From a bacterium (GTDB taxonomy: Bacteria; Electryoneota; RPQS01), in assembly GCA_016702305.1 (NCBI GenBank), contig JADJEH010000017.1:186001-250000 (forward strand): 64,000 bases of DNA, given 5' to 3'. A program made the position numbers and the translations under genes. Positions 17,075 to 25,064 of the stretch are shown piece after piece (the first letter of the stretch is position 1; every line of letters starts with the position of its first letter). Below the pieces are notes generated by a model, which was given only the letters and a program-made list of their open reading frames with translations, made no database searches and had not been told where the DNA came from.

Positions 17075-19432
17075 TTAGCGCGCCAGCACCATTTTGGTGA
17101 CGTAGTCGCGGCCGCCCATGTTCACACGCAGGAAGTAAAGACCCGTCGTCAGCTCCTGGCCCTGCGCACTGCGCGCGGTCCACGAAACCGTATGGTAACC
17201 GGCGGCACGCGATTCGTCGAGAATCGTGGCGACCTGTTGACCCAACAAGTTATGCACCGACATCGTCACATGACCCGCGCTGGGCAAGTCGAAGGCGATC
17301 TCGGTTTGACCGTTAAAGGGATTCGGATAGTTGCCGCGCAGCGCATAGACCGCCGGAATCGTTGGCAGCGGCGCCGCCGGTGTGGCCACATCGAGCGTCA
17401 CAGGAATCGTGATGCGATCCGAAATACCGCTATGGCGCACGTCGAGTTCACCGGTATACAACCCGGCCGGCAGACCATTCGAGTTAAACGTCACCGTAAT
17501 CGTCGCGCTCGCGCCGAACGGAACTACGCCCGGCTCCGGCGATACGCTGACCCAATCCCCGGCAAGCACGTCAATGGAATAGCTCCAATCGCAATCGCCG
17601 TCGTTGACCAACTCGAAGGCCTGCGTGAAGATGCCGCCGCCCGCCGCTTGCTGCACAAGCTGATTCACACTCGCATGGCCGTCCGGCGCGCCGAGCTCAA
17701 CATTGTGTTGAACGTCCGCATTGTTGACCATAGCGTAGTTAGCCAGTTGAGTGTCGCAGTAGCCGTCGCGCACGAAGTCAATCGTCCACGTTCCGACCGG
17801 CAGATAGAGCTCCCACCAGCCGTTGGCGTCCGTGACCGTGCTTACGCCCGCCGCATCGCACGTAACGTGGCATGAGTGCAGAGCGTTTTCAGATTCGTCC
17901 GTCGCATAGCCCCAGACCCGGCCTTCGGGAACCTGCGCTCCCGTGAAATGCACCGACCAGTCGTTCAACAACCCCTGATCCTGATTCGCTGCATCGTAGC
18001 AGACAAGCTGCCACGTTCCGCGCGAGGGGTGATCGTTAAACGACGCCAGTTCGGCTTCGGGCCAGTAGCGGCCCGTGAACGGCGCGGCAGCGCTGGCGAT
18101 CGGCATGCCCGCCAGATCATCCAATTGACAATCCAGCATGTCATCGCCGCTCCCACCGTTGCGGTTCGACAGTTCAACGCGCTCGCCCCACGGACTCTCC
18201 AGCCACAGCATCAAGTCACCAACATACGTATGCGCAAGGTTCTCGATCCGCACCGCGCAGCCCGATATCGTGACATTGTCCGTCACGTCCAGCTCCGCGT
18301 ATACGGTGTCGCGGTCGGGAATCGTCATGTTCAAATCTGCCGCCGTGAACTCCACGACCGGAACCACCGACAGCGAAAACGTCCGGTTCGACCACTGATT
18401 GGTTTGAATCGTCACGTTCGAGTGCGTCTGATGAGTGTAGCCGAACATACGCGCCGTCACCGTGTAGGTTCCCGTCGGAGCGATCGGGAAGAAGTAGTTG
18501 CCGTTGCCGTCGGTCGTGGCGTAGAGGTCCGCTTCCACGAGCTTCACCGTCGCGCGATAGACCGGCTGGCCGCCGCTGCTGACGTTGCCCATTAGCGAAC
18601 CGTAACCGCCGCGATAGAACCACACGGCGCGGCCGTCAAGCGGCGAGCCGCTGTTGCACGCATATTCCAACGCCGTGCCGCCGACATTCTGCTGAATGCC
18701 GATGGTCTGAGCGTTGGCGTGCTGGTCGTAGTTCATATCCTGATATTGCAGCTTCACGCTGCCGTTCGCGTACAGGATGCACTCGAATGTGAAATGGTCG
18801 TCCGGACGCTGCGGGAATCCGTAGTGACCGACTTCGTCAAACTGAATCACGATGTAGTCGCCGAAATCGCGCCACGCCACCGTGTTGTTGTTGACGTTGT
18901 TGTCACCGTAGTACAGATGCAGGTCGTCCCAGAACATGGCGATGGCCGGGCCGCCGAGACTCGCCACCGGCAGACACGCGTTGAACGCCGAACTACGCTC
19001 TTCCGTGAACGTGAGAAAGCCGTTCGCGCAGACGAACAGCGACGTGTAGTTCACCCCGTAAAACGGAAAGTAGAAGCTCAACGGTACCGCCGCCGTGCCA
19101 TCGTCGGCGTCCTCGAAGTCCACCCATGTGGCATTGGCGTCCCCGCGCAGCTCCACCCACGAGTAGGTGGTGCTGTCGCTATTCTGATTGTCCACATAAT
19201 AATAGCCGTAACCATCGGGACCACCCACTGCGTCAATGGTCTCCGGGCTGCGGCGTTCCATGGCGCGAACGAAAGGTTCAAGTTCAGCCTTCTCCGCCGA
19301 AGTCAGGTGTTCCCCCTGCTCCGCGCGCTGCCACAGTGCTTTCATGGCGGCGTCCGAACCGGCCTGCGCCGACGTCGCGGTCAGCAGGACCACGCACGTC
19401 AAAATGTTTAGTACGATTGCTGCGATCTTCAA
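17075..19432 (-). CDS. Large secreted protein with P-domain, carboxypeptidase-regulatory-like domain and T9SS tail
   Basis: 785 residues from a TTG start, supported by GGAGG 6 nt upstream; no ATG fits. A signal peptide (1-25, ends SAQA) is followed by a beta-rich region with FYFPFYGVNYTSLFVCANGF, typical of extracellular nidogen-like domains. Then come a carboxypeptidase-regulatory-like fold (LMGNVSSGGQPVYRATVKL, about 275-345), a proprotein-convertase P-domain-like region (TIPDRDTVYAELDV to GTWQLVCYD, about 365-495), a second regulatory-like domain, and a T9SS type A domain (GNYPNPFNGQTEI to TKMVLAR, last 83 residues). No protease catalytic triad is evident, so it is probably a surface or adhesive protein. 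Confidence 0.9.
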   Translation of the reverse strand: MKIAAIVLNILTCVVLLTATSAQAGSDAAMKALWQRAEQGEHLTSAEKAELEPFVRAMERRSPETIDAVGGPDGYGYYYVDNQNSDSTTYSWVELRGDANATWVDFEDADDGTAAVPLSFYFPFYGVNYTSLFVCANGFLTFTEERSSAFNACLPVASLGGPAIAMFWDDLHLYYGDNNVNNNTVAWRDFGDYIVIQFDEVGHYGFPQRPDDHFTFECILYANGSVKLQYQDMNYDQHANAQTIGIQQNVGGTALEYACNSGSPLDGRAVWFYRGGYGSLMGNVSSGGQPVYRATVKLVEADLYATTDGNGNYFFPIAPTGTYTVTARMFGYTHQTHSNVTIQTNQWSNRTFSLSVVPVVEFTAADLNMTIPDRDTVYAELDVTDNVTISGCAVRIENLAHTYVGDLMLWLESPWGERVELSNRNGGSGDDMLDCQLDDLAGMPIASAAAPFTGRYWPEAELASFNDHPSRGTWQLVCYDAANQDQGLLNDWSVHFTGAQVPEGRVWGYATDESENALHSCHVTCDAAGVSTVTDANGWWELYLPVGTWTIDFVRDGYCDTQLANYAMVNNADVQHNVELGAPDGHASVNQLVQQAAGGGIFTQAFELVNDGDCDWSYSIDVLAGDWVSVSPEPGVVPFGASATITVTFNSNGLPAGLYTGELDVRHSGISDRITIPVTLDVATPAAPLPTIPAVYALRGNYPNPFNGQTEIAFDLPSAGHVTMSVHNLLGQQVATILDESRAAGYHTVSWTARSAQGQELTTGLYFLRVNMGGRDYVTKMVLAR

Positions 19433-19627
19433 GTCATCCTCCTGGTCTGAACAGGCTATCGGGTGCGCTCACCCTAATATTGTGTAAGTTCCTGTTGTAC
19501 GGTCCGCAATTGTTTGCGGAGCACCGCGAACGGGCGCTCTCCTGAACGGGGTATCGGCAGTCCTCAGCCGATACTGTAATGAGAGCAGACCCATCGCCGA
19601 CCAGTATGGATGCAACTATCTTTCCAC
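19433..19627. other. Intergenic leader with hairpins, no gene seen
   Basis: 195 bp between two minus-strand genes. It holds an 8-bp hairpin (GTATCGGC / GCCGATAC, 19551-19574), probably the end of the glycosyltransferase transcript although no T-run follows. There is no promoter with both hexamers clear. The SD GGAGG of the 17075-19432 gene is at its left edge. Confidence 0.5.
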
Positions 19628-20809
19628 TTATCTCCTTGCCGTTTCCTTTGTCACTTGCTCATAAACCGCGAGGTGCGCACGCGCGCAATGATCCAGCGTA
19701 AACTCCGCCCGAATGCGCGTAGCTGCCGCATTTCCAAGAGTTGCCGCCAGCGTTCGGTCTGCCAGCAGGCGCTCGAGCTGCCCGGCCAGACTGCGCACGT
19801 TGCCTGATTCAAACACAAACCCTTCGCGCTCGTGGCGGCAAACTTCCCTGCAACCCCCGGCAGAAGTGACCACGCCAGGCTTGCCAAATTGCATGGCCTC
19901 GGCTAACACAAGCGAAAATCCCTCGACGAGGGACGGCACCGCGCAGATGTCCACGTTGAACATGAAATCGGCTCCCGAGCGTTGGCCGCCCACAATGTGA
20001 ATGCGTTCGGCGAAGGCACTCGCCTGGCGCTGGGCCGTCAATGTCTCACGAAAATGCGTATCGCCGCCGACGTCGCCGCCGGCAATGACCAGATGAGCGT
20101 CGGGATAACTTCCCGCAATGCGATCAAAGGCGGAGATCAACAGATCGAAACCTTTGACCGGTGCAAAGTATCCCAACGCACCAATCACGCGACTCCCCGC
20201 AGGTACACGCCAAGCTGCTCGCTGATCGGTCAGCGTCGCCGGGTCGGTTAACGTGATACCATTATATATGGTCGTCGTCCGTGACCGCGACATGCCGACT
20301 TGGGCGTAGCTATTCCGCACGTAATCGGACACCGTCGTAATCCGGTCCGCAGCACGCGTCGCCCAAGCGTCACCCAGGCCGTGACGAAAGTTTAAGTAGT
20401 GCCGCAACCACGGCCGGCGTAAGCTATCCGGGCCATGGCCGAAGCTCGTCCAAGGTTGGTGCACATGCGGAATCCACACGAATCTGCGCACGCGCTTGCG
20501 AATGCGATCCGTCAGCAGATGCGACAGAGACAGGTGCGTGCACAGGACGTCCGGCGAGAAGTCGTGCAATATTCTCTCATAGCCGCGCTCGGCCCCCGCC
20601 CAGCGTGCCCATTTCGACAGATTCGTTTGCGGATTGTCGAACGCCAGCACCTTGGCGCCGAGCGCTTCCGCTTTGGCGACCGAGGTGCTTCCGTCAAGGT
20701 AGCACAATTGCGCATCCACGCCGAGCCGCTGTTGGGCGGCGCACAGCAGCGCGGCCAACTGATAGGAGCCGCCCCAGTTCGGGCCGTTCATGACGTGCAG
20801 GACTTTCAA
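19628..20809 (-). CDS. GT4-family glycosyltransferase (paralogue 1)
   Basis: 393 residues from a TTG at 20809, which overlaps the stop of the preceding gene as TTGA. GT-B fold signs: N-terminal KVLHVMNGPNWGGSY, central RVIGALGYFAPVKGFDLLI, and the EX7E nucleotide-sugar motif in EGFSLVLAEAMQFGKPG. It should transfer a sugar from a nucleotide donor in capsule, LPS or exopolysaccharide assembly; donor and acceptor are unknown. It is the last gene of a three-gene glycosyltransferase operon and a tandem paralogue of the next gene. Confidence 0.9.
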   Translation of the reverse strand: MKVLHVMNGPNWGGSYQLAALLCAAQQRLGVDAQLCYLDGSTSVAKAEALGAKVLAFDNPQTNLSKWARWAGAERGYERILHDFSPDVLCTHLSLSHLLTDRIRKRVRRFVWIPHVHQPWTSFGHGPDSLRRPWLRHYLNFRHGLGDAWATRAADRITTVSDYVRNSYAQVGMSRSRTTTIYNGITLTDPATLTDQRAAWRVPAGSRVIGALGYFAPVKGFDLLISAFDRIAGSYPDAHLVIAGGDVGGDTHFRETLTAQRQASAFAERIHIVGGQRSGADFMFNVDICAVPSLVEGFSLVLAEAMQFGKPGVVTSAGGCREVCRHEREGFVFESGNVRSLAGQLERLLADRTLAATLGNAAATRIRAEFTLDHCARAHLAVYEQVTKETARR

Positions 20810-22011
20810 CCGGATACTGAGCCTTGCATCGCGCGGACGGCCCGCTGGCCGAGCACCTCTTCGTACACCCGGATATGCTCTTGCGCGCAACGATCGAGAG
20901 TCAACTCAGTGTGCGCACGCGCACGGGCCGCTCGCCCGAGCCTTTCGGCCAAGGCGCGGTCCGTCAAGATGCGATCCAATTGCCTCGCAAGGTCGGCGAT
21001 GTTTCGCGACTGGAAAACCAGACCCTCTTGTTCGTGCCGACAGACCTCGCGGCACCCGCCGCCCGAGGTGATGACGCCCGGTTTGCCAAACTGCATCGCT
21101 TCGACAACAACCAGAGAGAAGGCCTCTTCTGTCGAGGGAATCGCGCAGATGTCTACATTGAACATGAACTCCGCGCCGGAGCGCTGCTCGCCGAGTATGT
21201 GAATCCGGTCGGGACAGCGAGATTCGCTGCGCAATTGCAGTAACCGCCGCCGATATTCGGAATCGCCGGACAGGTCGCCGCCCGCGATGATTACGTGCAC
21301 GTCGGGATGACGATCGGAAATCCGCATGAAGGCGCGAAGGAGCAGATCAAAACCTTTGCGCGGGTCGAAGTAGCCGAGTGTGCCGATGATGCGGCTGGTG
21401 CGCGGTATTCCCCACAGCGGGCGCAAGTCAGGCATGTCCGCCGGGTCGTTCAGGACGATTCCGCTCAGGATACTGGTCACGCGCGTGCGCCCCATCCCGA
21501 CCTTGATGCAATCTTGACGCACCGCGTCCGAGACAGTGGTGATGCGGTCAGCCTTGCGCGTGAACCAGGCGTCGCCCAAGCCGTGCCGCATCATCATGAA
21601 GTACTTCAGCCAGGGCCGTTTCATTACATCGTGACTGTAGCCAAATTGCCGCCACGATTGATGCGCCAGCGCGACCCACTTGTGCGGAGCAATGCGCGAC
21701 CGAATGCGGTCCGTCAAGACGTGCGACAACGATAGATGCGTGTTGATCAGTTCAGGCTTGAACTCGCGAACAATTCGCTCGTAGCCCTGCTCAAGATCGG
21801 CCCACCGCGCTAATTTGTTCGGATACTTGCGCGACGGATTGTATGATAGCACCGGTGCTCCCAGAGCTTCCACGCGCTGTGCCGCTGATCCGCATTCCAA
21901 ATAGCAAACCCAGGCATCCACGCCAAAGGAGCGCTGCCGCTCACAAAGCTGCGAAACAAAGCGATACGAGCCGCCCCAGTTCGGGCCGTTCATGACGTGC
22001 AGGACTTTCAC
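20806..22011 (-). CDS. GT4-family glycosyltransferase (paralogue 2)
   Basis: 401 residues from a GTG at 22011, overlapping the upstream stop as GTGA. It starts KVLHVMNGPNWGGSYRFVS, has TLGYFDPRKGFDLLLRAF and the EX7E motif in EAFSLVVVEAMQFGKPG. It aligns with its neighbour along the full length, so the pair arose by tandem duplication. The 48 nt at the two gene starts differ at one base although the rest has diverged. A role in surface glycan assembly is inferred from fold and operon. Confidence 0.9.
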   Translation of the reverse strand: MKVLHVMNGPNWGGSYRFVSQLCERQRSFGVDAWVCYLECGSAAQRVEALGAPVLSYNPSRKYPNKLARWADLEQGYERIVREFKPELINTHLSLSHVLTDRIRSRIAPHKWVALAHQSWRQFGYSHDVMKRPWLKYFMMMRHGLGDAWFTRKADRITTVSDAVRQDCIKVGMGRTRVTSILSGIVLNDPADMPDLRPLWGIPRTSRIIGTLGYFDPRKGFDLLLRAFMRISDRHPDVHVIIAGGDLSGDSEYRRRLLQLRSESRCPDRIHILGEQRSGAEFMFNVDICAIPSTEEAFSLVVVEAMQFGKPGVITSGGGCREVCRHEQEGLVFQSRNIADLARQLDRILTDRALAERLGRAARARAHTELTLDRCAQEHIRVYEEVLGQRAVRAMQGSVSG

Positions 22012-22952
22012 GCCGACAATCCTCTTCGGTAGGTCGCTAATTCGCGCAGTGTTCCGGAGAACCGGCGGCGCATATTGCCGATATTCAGTAACGCGGGCAG
22101 TCCGGTCATTGCGGCGCGCAGCATAAGCGCCCACCGCATCGCCCGGCGCAATGCCCGGTAGCCGGATTCGCCGTGGTGCTTGCGAAAGTAGGCCATGGCG
22201 CTCTGCGCGTGGTATTCCCGCGTCCGTTCGTAGTGGCGGCCCATGGTCGTCGAGATATGGTGTTTTACTTCAACCGAAGGCACAACATGAATCTCAAATC
22301 CCGCCTCGCGCACGCGTTTGCACCAATCCACCTCTTCAAAAAAAATAAAAAAACGTTCATCCAAGTCTCCGACCGCTTGCCGAGCGGCCGCGGAAATCAG
22401 CAGGCAGCTCCCTTCCACCTGCTCCACTTCATCCAAGCTCTCAAGCGCGCGCTCGCCATACAGATAGCCGTTCCAATAGGGCGAGTGCGGGAATAGCCGC
22501 GCCAACCCTGTCGCCGAAAAGACCAGGTCGCGCACGGTTGGCAGGCGGCGCGCCGCGCGATACGGCCGGCCCGCGCCATTCACCATGCGTGCGCCGACAA
22601 TGCCCCACTGCGGATGCTCTTGCAGTGCTCCGAATAGTGCGCTGACGGCAGCACAGTCGGCTTCCGTGTCCGGATTCAACAACAGGATGTTCGTGCCTAC
22701 CGCCGCTTGCATCCCGGCATTGCATGCCGCCGCGAAGCCGCGATTTTCATGGAGAAGCAGAACGCGCACGTGAGGATACTGCGCTGTAATCAGCGCAATC
22801 GAGCTATCCGTTGAACCGTTATCTGCGACGATAATCTCGCAGCGATTCGAAGCGAAATTCTGCTCAAGCGAGCGCAAGCACGCCAGAATTTCCGGCGCGC
22901 TGTTATAATTTACGATCACGATCGCAAGCGAGCTTGAACCCGCGTTCGTCAC
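22008..22952 (-). CDS. GT2-family glycosyltransferase (rhamnosyltransferase-like)
   Basis: 314 residues from a GTG at 22952 with GGAGG about 9 nt upstream. GT-A fold: IVIVNYNSAPEILACLRSL, the metal-binding region IIVADNGSTDSS, NILLLNPDTEAD, then GSCLLISAAA and FFIFFEEVDWCKRVREAG, typical of WbbL-like rhamnosyl or related transferases. It leads the glycosyltransferase operon and overlaps the next gene by 4 nt. Cytoplasmic or peripheral membrane location is expected. Confidence 0.9.
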   Translation of the reverse strand: MTNAGSSSLAIVIVNYNSAPEILACLRSLEQNFASNRCEIIVADNGSTDSSIALITAQYPHVRVLLLHENRGFAAACNAGMQAAVGTNILLLNPDTEADCAAVSALFGALQEHPQWGIVGARMVNGAGRPYRAARRLPTVRDLVFSATGLARLFPHSPYWNGYLYGERALESLDEVEQVEGSCLLISAAARQAVGDLDERFFIFFEEVDWCKRVREAGFEIHVVPSVEVKHHISTTMGRHYERTREYHAQSAMAYFRKHHGESGYRALRRAMRWALMLRAAMTGLPALLNIGNMRRRFSGTLRELATYRRGLSA

Positions 22953-23149
22953 TCCATCGCCCTCCAGTTTCCGCGCTCGAGCCTAAAGTAAATACTAAAG
23001 ATAGGCAATTCGACCGGGGCTCGCAAGTTGCGAATTTGTCGTAAATCCGGATATGACATGATTGGCTCTTATCTTGCGTTCGTGTGGGTTTGGCTAAGCG
23101 TCCCGAGGCGGGTCACCGACGCTAAATCCATTGATTTCATTGACAAAGC
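22953..23149. other. Divergent intergenic region, no gene seen
   Basis: It separates the minus-strand glycosyltransferase operon from the plus-strand chemosensory operon. It contains an 8-bp palindrome ATCCGGAT (23045-23052) about 100 bp upstream of the sigma54-like promoter, which could be an activator site. Short open frames here lack coding character. Confidence 0.4.
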
Positions 23150-23165
23150 TGGCAAAGGGTTTGCT
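23150..23165 (+). promoter_or_regulatory. Sigma54-type (-24/-12) promoter of the chemosensory operon
   Basis: TGGCAAAGGGTTTGCT matches TGGCACG-N4-TTGCW, with GG and GC dinucleotides exactly 12 bp apart. It lies about 70 bp before the first start codon at 23234. Sigma54 control of chemotaxis and motility genes is well known; rpoN is not in the window, so this is a prediction. Confidence 0.6.
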
Positions 23166-23233
23166 TGGGCCAATCGCGACATGGCCCCTATTCAGCGAAT
23201 TCTACCACTCGACCTGACAAGTCTTGCCGTCCA

Positions 23234-25027
23234 ATGAACCGCACCCTGTTGCTTTGTGACGACGACCGGCTACTTGCCCTCTGGTTAACCCGCTTAGTCA
23301 AACCGTGGGGTTGGCAGGCCATCGCCACGCATTCTGTGGGCGAGGCTATGGCCGCTCTCAAGGGCGCTAAGCCCGATGTTCTGATCATTGACCTGTTCAT
23401 TGCCAACGAAACCGCTGCGGACCTGATCAAGCGGATGAGCGCACTGCCGCAACTGGCTAACGTGCCCTCGATCTTGACCACCAGCGCATCGGACAGCGAG
23501 ATTGATCAAGTTCTCGGGTCGCATGACATGCCTATCTTGCGTAAGCCCGTGGACCCAACACGCTTGAAGACGCTGCTGGACGCGCTGCAGCCGACGGTCG
23601 CAGCCGTTGACCCAGGATCGCTCTCGATCCTGATGATTGACGATGGCGGAATTCAGTCCAAGGTGCTGGGCCGCACGGTCGAAGAATCCGGCGCTTTCGT
23701 CATCTACGCGCCGGACATCGAAAGCGCGAAGTCTCTGATCCGCAATGTGCGGCCGGACGGTGTCCTGCTGCAATGCGACGGTTCGGCACGGGATGCACTG
23801 GAACTGTCGGCCTTCTGTTCGACCAACAGGATGCAGTTGCCGCCGATGGCTGCTGTTTGCTCTGTGATCAATCAAACGCTCGTCGAGCAGCTCCTGCGAG
23901 TCGGCGTGATTGATATATTGCTCAAACCGATCTCCACCGCGCGGCTCCATGATACCGTGCGCCGCATGGGTGGAGCCTTGAGCGCGCAACCAGTGTTTGC
24001 GCAGGACCGCCGGACGATCATGGTCGTGGAAGATTTCACGATTACGGCCAAGATGCTGGAGCGCCTGCTCCTGCAAGCGGGCTACGTGGTGCATGTCGTT
24101 CGCACGGGCGAAATGGCCTTCGAGATGATCCGCCGCGTCCGCCCAAGCATGCTGCTATTGGACTTAAATCTGCCCGGAATCTCCGGCGCAGATCTCTTGC
24201 AAGGTTTGAATGCGAGCGGGCAGGCCGTCCCCTCGATTGTGATCACTGGGGAGCGCGATCCCCAGAAGTTGCGGGCCGCGCGCAAATTGGGCACGCTCAG
24301 GATCTTTCAAAAACCGCTGCCCGCTGAGGACTTGATCGCCTACATCGGCGGCTACTTCTCCGATCCGCATGCCGTCATGCGCAGCCGCGCTGAGTATGAT
24401 GTGCTGCTGGCGCTTGCGGATGAAGCCACCGCGTTGGTGGTGGCCGGCGCGCTTGAATCGGCGGGACTCTCCTGCAAGGTCGTGTCCGACGGCTATCAGG
24501 CCCTGCACGAGATATCCCGTGAACCTCAGCTCGTCGTGCTGGATATCGTGATTAGCGGTCTGGATGGCACAGAGATTATGCGGCGCGCTAACAATGTCCT
24601 CCTGAAGGGCCGCGTGCGCCTGCTGGCCATCGCCGAAGAGCTTGACGATGAAATCATCGCTGAACTACGGACACTCGGCGCGCACGACACGCTGAGCAAA
24701 CCGTACGGCATTGGTACCGTCACGGAAAAGATTCGAGCGCTTATTGCTGGCTCAGCCCCGGCCATCAGCGTCCGCGAATTGGCCGACGAGATCATTCCGG
24801 AATTGCGCCGGGCGGGTGCGCTGCCCGATCAGGAACTATATCAAACCGCCGCGCGATTGGCGCATAATCTACGCAGCACCGGAGATCTGGCCGGACTGCC
24901 CGCGCTCTCAAAATTGGCCGCCGCGCTGGGCGACGCCGCCCGCACACAATATCGCAAGACGTGCGAAGACATCCTGTCCGAAATGCGCGTCGAAATTGAC
25001 CGGGCGTTAATGATGACGCCGCCATAA
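23234..25027 (+). CDS. Multi-receiver protein: four REC domains and a C-terminal HPt-like domain
   Basis: 597 residues from the ATG at 23234. REC1 (2-118) has LLLCDDDR and phosphoacceptor region VLIIDLF. REC2 (about 125-242) has SILMIDDGG, but GVLLQCDGSA replaces the usual acceptor, so it may be degenerate. REC3 (about 255-370) has IMVVEDF and LLLDLNLPG with FQKPLP. REC4 (about 382-495) has VVLDIVISGLDG and LSKPYG. The end (about 515-597) contains LAHNLRSTGDLAGLPAL, resembling the HPt histidine helix. It heads the chemosensory operon, 37 bp before cheA, and probably acts as a phosphate sink or relay hub. Confidence 0.85.
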   Translation: MNRTLLLCDDDRLLALWLTRLVKPWGWQAIATHSVGEAMAALKGAKPDVLIIDLFIANETAADLIKRMSALPQLANVPSILTTSASDSEIDQVLGSHDMPILRKPVDPTRLKTLLDALQPTVAAVDPGSLSILMIDDGGIQSKVLGRTVEESGAFVIYAPDIESAKSLIRNVRPDGVLLQCDGSARDALELSAFCSTNRMQLPPMAAVCSVINQTLVEQLLRVGVIDILLKPISTARLHDTVRRMGGALSAQPVFAQDRRTIMVVEDFTITAKMLERLLLQAGYVVHVVRTGEMAFEMIRRVRPSMLLLDLNLPGISGADLLQGLNASGQAVPSIVITGERDPQKLRAARKLGTLRIFQKPLPAEDLIAYIGGYFSDPHAVMRSRAEYDVLLALADEATALVVAGALESAGLSCKVVSDGYQALHEISREPQLVVLDIVISGLDGTEIMRRANNVLLKGRVRLLAIAEELDDEIIAELRTLGAHDTLSKPYGIGTVTEKIRALIAGSAPAISVRELADEIIPELRRAGALPDQELYQTAARLAHNLRSTGDLAGLPALSKLAAALGDAARTQYRKTCEDILSEMRVEIDRALMMTPP

Positions 25028-25064
25028 CAAAATTACGAACCGTTACGCATAGATTAACTACTCC

